Source of the DNA: Acidilobaceae archaeon
Lineage (GTDB): Archaea > Thermoproteota > Thermoprotei_A > Sulfolobales > Acidilobaceae
Assembly: GCA_027044005.1 (NCBI GenBank)
Contig: JALUDK010000054.1
Span: 1-5,867 of the forward strand
DNA length: 5,867 bases
Direction of reading: 5' to 3'
Shown here in pieces: positions 1 through 5,038 of this stretch. The translations under genes were made by a program, and so were the position numbers. The first letter of the stretch is position 1. Every line of letters begins with the position of its first letter. Below the pieces are notes generated by a model that was not told the origin of the DNA, made no database searches, and saw only the letters and a list, made by a program, of their open reading frames with translations.

Positions 1-630
1 AGCGCCAGGATGTACCCCGAGACCGATATACCCCCACTGGAGGTTGACGAGGAACTGGTTAGGATGGCGGAGGAGATCAAGCCTGAGCCTGTTGAGGCTA
101 AGATGAGGCGGCTCGTGGAGGAGTACGGCCTATCCAGGGAGCTGGCTGAGCAGGTTATCGAAGATGTCAGGCTTGACCTGATCGAGAGGCTAATATCCCG
201 GTACCACGGGGAGCTGCCTGCCAGTGTTATAGCATCTCTCTTCACAGTAACCCTCAGGGGCCTCCGGAGTGAGGGGGTTGATATAGAGGCTATCTCAGAC
301 GACGTCCTAGAGGAGCTGGTGGACATGATAGCCCGGGGCGAGGTGGCGAAGGAGGCGGCAGAGGAGATACTCAAGAAGGCGGCTGAGGAGCCTGGCAAGG
401 GGGCCAGGGCCATAGCTAGGGAGCTGGGCCTGGGCAGGGTAGCTAGAGAGGAGGCTGAGAGGATCGTCGAGGAGATAATTAAGGAGAACATCGACAAGGT
501 GAGGGAGAAGGGCGAGAGGGCGAGAGGACTGATAATGGGCCGAGCCATGGCCAAGCTCAGGGGCAGGATAGAGGGCAAGATAGTCGCGCAGATCGTCGAG
601 GAGAAGCTCAGGGAGGCTTTAAGAGGGTAG
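1..630 (+). CDS. gatE: Glu-tRNA(Gln) amidotransferase subunit E, C-terminal part (5' end outside window)
   Basis: GatE works with GatD in archaea to convert Glu-tRNA(Gln) to Gln-tRNA(Gln); GatE is the kinase/tRNA-binding subunit. The frame is open from base 1 and reads SARMYPETDIPP. The family motif RMYPETD(I/V)PP lies far inside GatE, so the ATG at 10 is internal and the gene is truncated by the window edge. About 209 residues are seen. After the motif comes a helical linker and then a tail domain of the GatB/YqeY type (roughly the last 150 residues), with family-like stretches such as GEVAKEAAEEILKKAAEEPG, then ENIDKVREKGERA and a closing LMG-like segment, LIMGRAMAKLRG. GatB has YPEPDLPP at the matching place, so GatE is preferred. 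The next gene starts 4 nt after the stop, suggesting co-transcription. Confidence 0.9.
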   Translation, partial: SARMYPETDIPPLEVDEELVRMAEEIKPEPVEAKMRRLVEEYGLSRELAEQVIEDVRLDLIERLISRYHGELPASVIASLFTVTLRGLRSEGVDIEAISDDVLEELVDMIARGEVAKEAAEEILKKAAEEPGKGARAIARELGLGRVAREEAERIVEEIIKENIDKVREKGERARGLIMGRAMAKLRGRIEGKIVAQIVEEKLREALRG

Positions 631-634
631 CCCC

Positions 635-2290
635 ATGGACCCCCGGATGGCCGCCGAGGCCTCGAAGATACTAGGGGAGACCGTGTATAGGCTATGGGGC
701 CCCGGCCCCGGGGGCTTCATCTACACCCGCAGCGGACCTGGGACTCGTAGCCTACACCTATACAATGTGAAGCGTAGGGAAGATGAGAGGCTGAGCGAGG
801 GGCCCGTGGAGGCAGCTGCTGGCTCCGAGGCGTTTATCATCTATGCAGTCTCCAGGCCCAACGGCTCTATCCTAGAGATACACGATGGATCCGAGGCTCA
901 ACCCATCATGGGGTTTAAGCCGGGCAAGGTCACTGGCCTAGCAGTCGCCAAAGATATGGCTGCGGCCAGCATCTCCCTAGCCCAGGGTGTGGAGGTCAGA
1001 ATCATAAACCCCAAGGAGGCAGCAGTCACCTCCACGATAAGACTGGAGGAGCCCTTCCGGGTAGAGGCTATACACAAAGGGCTTGTCCTTGGAGTCGACG
1101 ATGGGAGCGGCCGCCTGGGAGTGCTGGATCCCAGCGATGGGAGGCTACACCTAACCAGGCCGCCTGGCGGTGGGAGGGTGAAGCAGGTTAGGCTGAGGGG
1201 AGACGACGTCTCGGTCCTTGTCTCTAATATAGTGGATGAGGTGTACATATATGACACCGAGACCGGGTTCAGGGAGAAAGTGTCTTCCAGCCACGAGACG
1301 CCCAGAACCAGCGAGGTCCTCGACCACGGTTGGCTGGACGGGGCGCTCTGGACCATAGCAAGGGGCCAAGGCACCTGGCTCCAGATAGACGGTAGGAGGG
1401 TAAACGCTAGGCTAAAGGGGAACCCCAGGAGGGCGGCCCCAATACCCGGGGGCCTCGCGGTGGAGTACAGTAGCATAACTATGCCTAGCAGGATCGCGCT
1501 CATAGAGGACCCCGCAGGGAAGGCCAGGGTTAGGATCCCTAGGGGTATGGAGAAGGCCAGAGAGGTTGTCGAGGCCAGCGTGAGGGAGACCCACATAGAG
1601 GCCCGGGGGCAGGTCAGGGTCCCCCTGCTGATAGCTGAGCCGCGGGGAGCGCCCAAGCCGGGGGGTGTGGCTATTTACATACACGAGGGGCCCTGGAGCA
1701 GGGTCAGGGATGAATGGAACCCTGTGATAGCAGCGCTACTACTCCTTGGCTACAGTGTAGTGGCGCCAAACTATAGGGGTAGCAGTGGGGAGGGGAGGCA
1801 CTATGCCGACCTGGTGCTTGGGGACCCTGGAGGCGGGGACGTAGAGGACGTGGTTGAGGCTGCCAGGTGGGCCAGGAACCGGGGGTTGGGGGACCAAATC
1901 CACCTGGTGGGCAGAGGGTACGGCGGCTACCTAGCCATACTCGCCTCGATGGAGGCCCCGGGGATTGTTAGGAGTGTGGCGGTCGAGAATCCTATAGTTA
2001 ACTGGGTAGACGAGGTGAGCAGCAGTGACGTGGGTGACAGGTGTAGGGCCGACGCTCTATTTCAGGGTGACACCGAGCTGATGGCAAGGAGGAGCCTAAC
2101 GGAGCTAGGGCTACCGAGAACCAGGATCCTGATAGTCTCAGCCCCCCACCGGGCTAGGAGCATACTGAGCTACGCCGCCACGCTGATCGACTCCGGCGTC
2201 GACGTCTCCCTCCACGTTGACAGGGACTCCGAGGGCAGGTTCATCCTGGAGCTCGCTTTGTTCCTGGCCAAGCCTCAGGGGCGAGGGTAA
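635..2290 (+). CDS. Prolyl-oligopeptidase (S9)-like protein lacking the catalytic triad; probable pseudoenzyme
   Basis: This 551-residue protein has the layout and length of archaeal acylaminoacyl-peptidases: an N-terminal beta-propeller-like region (about 1-310) and a C-terminal alpha/beta-hydrolase domain (about 330-551). The hydrolase part is clear: YIHEGPW (348-354) matches the oxyanion HGGPW motif, NYRG (379-382) and a following GDPGGGDVEDV segment are typical. But the nucleophile elbow, normally GxSYGGY, reads GRGYGGY (426-432), with Gly428 (codon GGG, 1916-1918) where Ser belongs. The Asp region (HGxxDxRVP in the family) reads SAPHRARSI (502-510), and the final His motif EGHGF reads EGRF (533-536), with Arg535. 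By inference it is catalytically dead yet retained as an intact frame; a binding or scaffolding role is possible. No signal peptide is seen, so it is probably cytoplasmic. It starts 4 nt after gatE with GAGG upstream. Confidence 0.85.
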   Translation: MDPRMAAEASKILGETVYRLWGPGPGGFIYTRSGPGTRSLHLYNVKRREDERLSEGPVEAAAGSEAFIIYAVSRPNGSILEIHDGSEAQPIMGFKPGKVTGLAVAKDMAAASISLAQGVEVRIINPKEAAVTSTIRLEEPFRVEAIHKGLVLGVDDGSGRLGVLDPSDGRLHLTRPPGGGRVKQVRLRGDDVSVLVSNIVDEVYIYDTETGFREKVSSSHETPRTSEVLDHGWLDGALWTIARGQGTWLQIDGRRVNARLKGNPRRAAPIPGGLAVEYSSITMPSRIALIEDPAGKARVRIPRGMEKAREVVEASVRETHIEARGQVRVPLLIAEPRGAPKPGGVAIYIHEGPWSRVRDEWNPVIAALLLLGYSVVAPNYRGSSGEGRHYADLVLGDPGGGDVEDVVEAARWARNRGLGDQIHLVGRGYGGYLAILASMEAPGIVRSVAVENPIVNWVDEVSSSDVGDRCRADALFQGDTELMARRSLTELGLPRTRILIVSAPHRARSILSYAATLIDSGVDVSLHVDRDSEGRFILELALFLAKPQGRG

Positions 2291-2301
2291 TAACCCTCGC
2301 C
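2280..2301 (+). terminator. Hairpin over the stop codon of the S9-like gene, possible terminator
   Basis: A perfect 9-bp stem (2280-2288 with 2293-2301, GGCGAGGGT/ACCCTCGCC) closes on an AATA tetraloop and contains the TAA stop at 2288-2290. No T-run follows directly, and archaeal termination often relies on T-rich tracts, so the hairpin may instead protect the 3' end or mark RNA processing. Confidence 0.45.
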
Positions 2302-2322
2302 AATGGCATATGGGCCTATTAG

Positions 2323-2419
2323 GGGGCCGCGCTGGGGTTATGGGATGGAATCCGGGATCCGAGCCCCCACCCGGGGGGCAGTGGTGTGGCATAACTTCGC
2401 CGACCCCCAGCGCGGCCCC
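2323..2419 (+). other. Structured intergenic element: 15-bp inverted repeat with inner hairpins (leader RNA or ncRNA candidate)
   Basis: The gap 2291-2442 holds no credible gene. Its arms GGGGCCGCGCTGGGG (2323-2337) and CCCCAGCGCGGCCCC (2405-2419) are exact reverse complements, 67 nt apart. Inside, GTTATG (2337-2342) can pair with CATAAC (2390-2395), leaving about 10 nt bulged on the 3' side, and GCCCCC/GGGGGC (2363-2368/2374-2379) forms a further 6-bp hairpin with a 5-nt loop. Together these make an extended rod. It lies just upstream of the ribosome binding site of the ChaN-like gene, so a 5' leader element is one reading and an independent structured RNA another. I do not recognise a known riboswitch, and the box C/D motifs are absent; an ANA-like ATA follows the stem at 2421, but the 15-bp stem is too long for a standard H/ACA guide. 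The strand is assigned by the flanking genes only. Confidence 0.45.
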
Positions 2420-2423
2420 GATA

Positions 2424-2441
2424 CCTAGGAGGGCCCCTAGG
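2424..2441 (+). promoter_or_regulatory. Ribosome binding site of the ChaN-like gene, inside a small hairpin
   Basis: AGGAGGG (2427-2433) is a near-ideal Shine-Dalgarno sequence placed 9 nt before the TTG at 2443, and it decides that start. It is flanked and partly overlapped by two copies of CCTAGG (2424-2429 and 2436-2441), which can pair around a 6-nt loop and so mask the site. CCCCTA (2434-2439) could alternatively pair with TAGGGG at 2320-2325, upstream of and overlapping the large inverted repeat, which would permit two exclusive folds. The pairings are visible; regulation is inference. Confidence 0.5.
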
Positions 2442-2442
2442 G

Positions 2443-3246
2443 TTGGCATGCGGGATATACAGGCTAAGGGACTGGTCTAGAGTCGAGCCTGGCGAGGTGC
2501 TCGGGTGTAGACCTGCTAGGAGGTGGATCCTCTACCTGGGCGAGGTACACGAGGCCGGGTGGAGTATATACTGCAACACCATGCTCCTTAGGGAGGCAGC
2601 CAAGGCAGGGGCAAGGTTCCTCGGCCTAGAGCACTTTACCTACGATCAGCAGGAGCTGCTGGATGAATGGTTCGCGGGCACGCTAGACTGGGGCGGCTTA
2701 ACCGGCAAGTACACGGGGGGCTTCAGGCTAGACGCATACGAGCCCCTACTAGAGGAGGCCCGCAGGCTCGGGCTACGCCCCGTAGCGCTCTTCCCGCCCC
2801 GTAGGCTGGCCAGCCAGGTTGCCAGGATGGGCATCGATGCCCTGGATAGCCTTGAGACTCCCCTCCCGCCCAGCCTGCTCAGGGAGGCGGTTGTCGAGGA
2901 GTACCGGGGCTACCGTGAGAGGCTGCTCAGCCTCTTCCCCCGCGAGGGGCCCATGGCGAGGCTAGGCAAAGAGGGCCTTATACTAGCGCAGGCCTTCAAG
3001 GACACGGTTGCCGGCTACCTGGCAGCGGAGGCATCCTCTAGGTATGGTAGTGGCATCGTGCTTGCTGGCTGGGCTCACGTGGAGTTCAACGGCTCCATAC
3101 CCTCCAGGGCTAGGAGGTTTGACCCGGGCCACGGGTTCCTGGCTGTGACTGCCCGGGAGTCTGGTCTAGACGAGGCTAGGAGCCGGCTGGAGGAGTGGCT
3201 ACCCGTCACTATTGCCAGTTTTCTCAGCATCCCCCATGGCCATTAG
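2443..3246 (+). CDS. ChaN-like (DUF399, haem-binding uptake family) protein, cytoplasmic form
   Basis: The 267-residue protein matches the ChaN/Cofac_haem_bdg family pattern: LGEVHE (32-37) at the start of the domain, a LEHF..DQQELLDEW block (62-76), Y..LLEEARRLGLRPVALFPPR (99-120), a Q.FKDTVAGYLA helix (183-194) and VLAGWAHVE (206-214), the equivalent of the family's GxxH segment. In bacteria ChaN is an iron-regulated lipoprotein that binds haem; most family members have no proven reaction. This copy has no signal peptide or lipobox, so it should be cytoplasmic, and haem binding should not be assumed. The TTG start is chosen because of AGGAGGG 9 nt upstream, and the reading frame becomes family-like soon after. 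It follows a strongly structured 152-bp leader and its 3' end overlaps the opposing Nudix gene by 48 bp. Confidence 0.8.
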   Translation: MACGIYRLRDWSRVEPGEVLGCRPARRWILYLGEVHEAGWSIYCNTMLLREAAKAGARFLGLEHFTYDQQELLDEWFAGTLDWGGLTGKYTGGFRLDAYEPLLEEARRLGLRPVALFPPRRLASQVARMGIDALDSLETPLPPSLLREAVVEEYRGYRERLLSLFPREGPMARLGKEGLILAQAFKDTVAGYLAAEASSRYGSGIVLAGWAHVEFNGSIPSRARRFDPGHGFLAVTARESGLDEARSRLEEWLPVTIASFLSIPHGH

Positions 3247-3741
3247 GACCTTCTCCAGGCCGTAGCCCTCCTCCAGCCTGTTTATGAATGTGAGCCTATC
3301 GTCCACGTAGACTAGGAAGTAGCTCCTCCTATACTCCGGGTGGTCCTCCTTTATCCGTTCCAGGAGCGGTGGGGGCCAGAAGAGGCCCTCCACATCCTCC
3401 GGCCTGACCCAGTGGAACTCTAGGCCCTGGAAGCTGGGCCTGGGCTCGCCCCTGTGACGGCAGAGGAAGTAGAATAGGACCTCGTGCCTAGAGAAGCCCC
3501 TCCTTACGTAGATCACCTCCACCACGTACACCAGGCGGAGGGGCGTCACCTCTATCCCTGCCTCCTCCCTCAGCTCCCTCACCGCGCAGAAGGGTATAGT
3601 CTCATCCCACTCCAGCCTGCCCCCGGGTATGGAGTATACCCCGTTCTCCTCCCTCTGCATCAGTATCCTGCCAGCCTCATCGACGACTATACACCTGCTC
3701 CTAACCAGCACTGGCCTGCGGCGCCTGTAGCGGTAAACCAT
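3199..3741 (-). CDS. Nudix hydrolase
   Basis: A 180-residue protein with a complete Nudix box at residues 41-63: G41, E47, R55-E56-L57, E59-E60 and G62-I63 fit Gx5Ex7REUxEExGU exactly, so the Mg2+-binding catalytic site is intact. The preceding strand SIPGG is also typical. Such enzymes hydrolyse nucleoside diphosphates linked to another group; the substrate (oxidised nucleotides, ADP-ribose, sugar nucleotides) cannot be told from the sequence. An arginine-rich start (YRYRRRR) and a charged C-terminal extension after about residue 130 are notable. The ATG at 3741 is preceded by GGGGGAGAGG on the minus strand and by an AT-rich promoter core about 35-40 bp upstream, shared with the divergent winged-helix gene. 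Its 3' end overlaps the ChaN-like gene tail-to-tail. Confidence 0.9.
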   Translation of the reverse strand: MVYRYRRRRPVLVRSRCIVVDEAGRILMQREENGVYSIPGGRLEWDETIPFCAVRELREEAGIEVTPLRLVYVVEVIYVRRGFSRHEVLFYFLCRHRGEPRPSFQGLEFHWVRPEDVEGLFWPPPLLERIKEDHPEYRRSYFLVYVDDRLTFINRLEEGYGLEKVLMAMGDAEKTGNSDG

Positions 3742-3773
3742 AACCTCTCCCCCACTGTAATACCCTCCATCAC

Positions 3774-3784
3774 GCCTTAAAACG
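3774..3784. promoter_or_regulatory. Shared AT-rich TATA core between Nudix and winged-helix genes
   Basis: In the 81-bp spacer the only strong AT block is CCTTAAAACG (about 3775-3784), which reads as CGTTTTAAGG on the other strand. Counting about 26 bp either way puts transcription starts near 3805 (+) and 3754 (-), giving leaders of about 12-18 nt that contain the ribosome binding sites of both genes. One core may thus serve both directions. Confidence 0.5.
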
Positions 3785-3795
3785 AGGGCCCCCTC
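3784..3795. promoter_or_regulatory. Inverted repeat beside the TATA core, candidate operator
   Basis: GAGGG-CC-CCCTC is a perfect 5-bp inverted repeat with a 2-bp centre, directly adjoining the AT core and between it and the expected start of the winged-helix transcript. Such a place suits a dimeric winged-helix protein blocking both promoters. The repeat is short and GC-rich, so chance is a real alternative. Confidence 0.3.
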
Positions 3796-3822
3796 TCAAT
3801 AGTGTGATCCAGGGGTGTAGGC

Positions 3823-4137
3823 TTGAGCCTAATGGTGAGGATCCTGGAGACGCTGAAGAGCGGCGGCCCGATGGGCCCCGGGGATGTTGCCCAGAGGCTA
3901 GCCGCGCCAAGGTATAGGGTGCTCTCCACATTCCACTGCCTCAAGGAGCTGGGCCTGATAGAGGAGGTGTACTCCAAGGGGAGCTACAAGATATACACGA
4001 TCACGCTGGCCGGCAGGACACTACTAGAGGAGGCAGAGAAGGCCGGGGGCCTAGCAGCGGTGATGGAGAGGCTCACCCTAGCACAGCCCAGCCACGAGGA
4101 GGCCGCGGGGGAGGCTCAGATATCATCCGGCATATAG
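3823..4137 (+). CDS. Small winged helix-turn-helix transcriptional regulator
   Basis: A 104-residue protein whose residues about 5-72 form a winged-helix domain: helix ILETLKSG, then GPGDVAQRL as helix 2, YRVLSTFHCLKELGLIEEV as recognition helix and turn, and the wing YKIYTITLAGRTLLEE, as in PadR/ArsR/MarR-like archaeal regulators. The tail (about 75-104) is acidic and may help dimerise. The ligand is unknown. The TTG at 3823 is chosen because AGGGGTG lies about 5 nt upstream; an in-frame ATG at 3832 is the alternative. It is divergent from the Nudix gene across a short spacer with an inverted repeat, so control of itself and the Nudix gene is likely but inferred. Its 3' end overlaps the opposing hypothetical gene by 22 bp. 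Confidence 0.8.
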   Translation: MSLMVRILETLKSGGPMGPGDVAQRLAAPRYRVLSTFHCLKELGLIEEVYSKGSYKIYTITLAGRTLLEEAEKAGGLAAVMERLTLAQPSHEEAAGEAQISSGI

Positions 4138-4475
4138 CCGGGCTTCTCCTCCAGGTTGATCACAGGTATAGCGATCCACCCGGTCCTAGTCCTATCAGAG
4201 ACCTCGACCTTCTCCCCAGTCTCATCAGCCCTAGCCAGGATATACCGGACAGGCCTCCCGGGCTCCTCCTCGCCAGCCACATAATAATACACGACAGGCA
4301 CACCGTAATACTTGTAATAATCCTTGTAAATCGTCTGCAACGCATAAACCCAGCCAGAGGAGCCGCGGAACCTATAGACAGGCATAAGGAACATCCTGGA
4401 GGCGAGGGTTGACGCAAGCCTAGCAATATCACCCAGGCTGGACACCCTCACAGCAACAACCCTATCAAGCTCCAC
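4116..4475 (-). CDS. Hypothetical protein, tyrosine-rich, family not recognised
   Basis: I do not recognise this protein. With the GTG at 4475 it has 119 residues beginning MELDRVVAVRV. Features seen: an alternating hydrophobic N-terminal strand, then a helix (about 12-30), a tyrosine-rich middle (KDYYKYYG, then VVYYYVAGEEE), a charged part (ARADETGEKVEVSDRTRTG), then hydrophobic WIAIPVINL and a short tail. It looks like a small soluble alpha/beta protein; there is no clear membrane segment. The longest open frame begins at 4589, but that ATG lies within the tRNA gene. GGGGTG followed 6 nt later by GTG (4475), with an AT-rich core at 4511-4523 about 40 bp upstream, supports the shorter form; GTG at 4478 is an alternative. 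AGG Arg codons fit the host genome. Confidence 0.6.
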   Translation of the reverse strand: MELDRVVAVRVSSLGDIARLASTLASRMFLMPVYRFRGSSGWVYALQTIYKDYYKYYGVPVVYYYVAGEEEPGRPVRYILARADETGEKVEVSDRTRTGWIAIPVINLEEKPGYMPDDI

Positions 4476-4505
4476 CACAAGCACCCCAACAAGACAGGCA
4501 ACAAC

Positions 4506-4528
4506 GGGGGATAAAACATTAAACCCCC
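4506..4528. promoter_or_regulatory. Bidirectional promoter core between hypothetical gene and tRNA-Leu
   Basis: A 13-bp AT-rich tract (ATAAAACATTAAA, 4511-4523) is bracketed by GGGGG (4506-4510) and CCCCC (4524-4528). It reads as a TATA box either way: about 26 bp left gives a start near 4490 for the minus-strand gene, and about 26 bp right gives a start near 4543 for the tRNA, with a leader of about 20 nt for RNase P to remove. A second A-rich tract at 4533-4541 is an alternative tRNA TATA box. Confidence 0.5.
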
Positions 4529-4565
4529 ACAGACAAAAAACCCAAACCCAGGCCAAGCGGGCAGC

Positions 4566-4653
4566 GCGGGGGTGCCCGAGCCTGGTCAAAGGGGTCGGGC
4601 TTAGGACCCGATGGCGTAGGCCTGCGTGGGTTCAAATCCCACCCCCCGCACCA
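4566..4653 (+). tRNA. tRNA-Leu (anticodon UAG), CCA encoded
   Basis: The cloverleaf is complete. The 7-bp acceptor stem is GCGGGGG (4566-4572) with CCCCCGC (4643-4649), followed by discriminator A4650 and encoded CCA (4651-4653). The D arm has a CCC/GGG stem and GG in its loop. The anticodon stem TCGGG/CCCGA encloses the loop CTTAGGA, placing anticodon TAG at 4602-4604, which reads CUA and related Leu codons. A long variable arm (4612-4625) with a GGC/GCC stem confirms class II, and the T arm is GTGGG-TTCAAAT-CCCAC (4626-4642). There is no intron. CUA is a frequent Leu codon in the neighbouring genes. Confidence 0.96.
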
Positions 4654-4654
4654 C

Positions 4655-4673
4655 TTGACGCCTTCGGCGTCAA
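4655..4673 (+). terminator. Hairpin directly after the tRNA, possible terminator or junction site
   Basis: TTGACGCC (4655-4662) and GGCGTCAA (4666-4673) pair perfectly over a TTC loop, beginning 1 nt after the tRNA CCA. A 10-bp palindrome, TCAACGTTGA (4670-4679), overlaps its right arm and offers a competing fold. It may help end the tRNA transcript; the first strong T-run (4749-4753) is about 75 bp further. Because the composition changes right after it, it may also mark a recombination junction. Confidence 0.4.
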
Positions 4674-4760
4674 CGTTGAACTCCTCCGGTATCCTTTCAA
4701 CAGATATGCATTGATGTCCTACGCTTCCTAACCGCTATTATCTCAATAATTTTTAAGACG

Positions 4761-4770
4761 ACTATAAATA
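4761..4770 (+). promoter_or_regulatory. TATA-like box with no gene behind it
   Basis: ACTATAAATA is a good archaeal TATA box. About 25-28 bp downstream lies ATG at 4790, the right spacing for a leaderless gene, but that frame stops after two codons (ATG ACA TAA). If active, it would make an untranslated RNA or a very long leader for the radical SAM gene 250 bp on. Confidence 0.35.
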
Positions 4771-4966
4771 GTGAAAAGTTAGTGATATCATGACATAACA
4801 GATCAATAACGGAGTTCTAGACTAAGACCTGCACCTAGAACCATTAGTGTAACGCTTTGAGAGCATCCTTAAGACAGCTATAGCAACTAAGGTGAGCTGA
4901 TCTTGAGAACACACAAGTCATAATGTAATAGAGCTTGAGGAGATAGACACTAGTGACTAATAGTGT
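4769..4966 (+). repeat. Dispersed TAGTG(A/T) direct repeats
   Basis: Copies lie at 4769-4774 and 4780-4785 (11 bp apart), 4845-4850, and 4951-4956 and 4961-4966 (10 bp apart), all on the plus strand. The two pairs are spaced by about one helical turn, as in tandem protein-binding sites. They flank the gene-free region, one pair just after the first TATA box and one pair about 25 bp before the second. Confidence 0.3.
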
Positions 4967-4987
4967 ATACCCTTATGCTTATGCTAG

Positions 4988-5000
4988 TTTTTATAATCTT
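4988..5000 (+). promoter_or_regulatory. TATA box of the radical SAM gene
   Basis: TTTTTATAATCTT is the AT-richest stretch before the gene. Adding about 26 bp predicts a transcript start near 5018 and a leader of about 20 nt before the GTG at 5039, containing GGTGA (5031-5035), which matches the distal part of the archaeal AGGAGGTGATC ribosome binding consensus. Confidence 0.45.
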
Positions 5001-5038
5001 TATTATCCACTTGTATCACATAATCATCATGGTGACGA

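Larger units (their letters stand above)
4674..5038. other. AT-rich gene-free region after the tRNA
   Basis: This 365-bp stretch (about 37% GC by hand count of 4681-5040) has dense stops in all frames I checked and no credible gene. It holds two TATA-like boxes (4761-4770 and 4988-5000), an inverted repeat GTTCTAG/CTAGAAC (4814-4820 with 4835-4841), AGATCA/TGATCT (4800-4805 with 4898-4903), a tandem CTTATG pair (4972-4983) and five copies of TAGTG(A/T), listed separately. The frame running from the ATG at 4790 has some protein-like pieces but at least five internal stops, no fewer than chance would give, so I do not call a pseudogene. Confidence 0.6.

Noticed and set aside
898..1656. Long open frame on the minus strand inside the S9-like gene (252 codons), with smaller ones at 1151-1369 and 1412-1684
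   Set aside because: The composition is typical of the shadow of a GC-rich gene, with no family-like motifs, while the plus-strand frame shows clear hydrolase signatures throughout.
2323..2423. H/ACA guide RNA with ATA as its 3' box
   Set aside because: The closing stem is 15 bp, longer than the usual lower stem, and I could not find a convincing kink-turn or guide pocket.
2217..2480. Open frame on the plus strand across the spacer between the S9-like and ChaN-like genes, and a minus-strand one at 2138-2449
   Set aside because: They cross a strong hairpin and a 15-bp inverted repeat, give low-complexity Gly/Pro/Arg/Ser-rich products and overlap well-supported genes.
4476..4589. N-terminal extension of the unknown minus-strand gene up to the ATG at 4589
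   Set aside because: It would start inside the tRNA-Leu gene and translate through the promoter core; GTG at 4475 has a ribosome binding site and proper TATA spacing.
4680..4905. Box C/D guide RNA, from scattered TGATG and CTGA motifs
   Set aside because: No proper RUGAUGA C box is paired with a CUGA D box at the spacing expected for archaeal guides.
4790..4960. Decayed gene in the frame from ATG 4790, with protein-like pieces such as RFESILKTAIATKVS and VIELEEIDTSD
   Set aside because: At least five stops, mostly TAA, interrupt about 57 codons, no better than random AT-rich DNA, and no family is recognisable.
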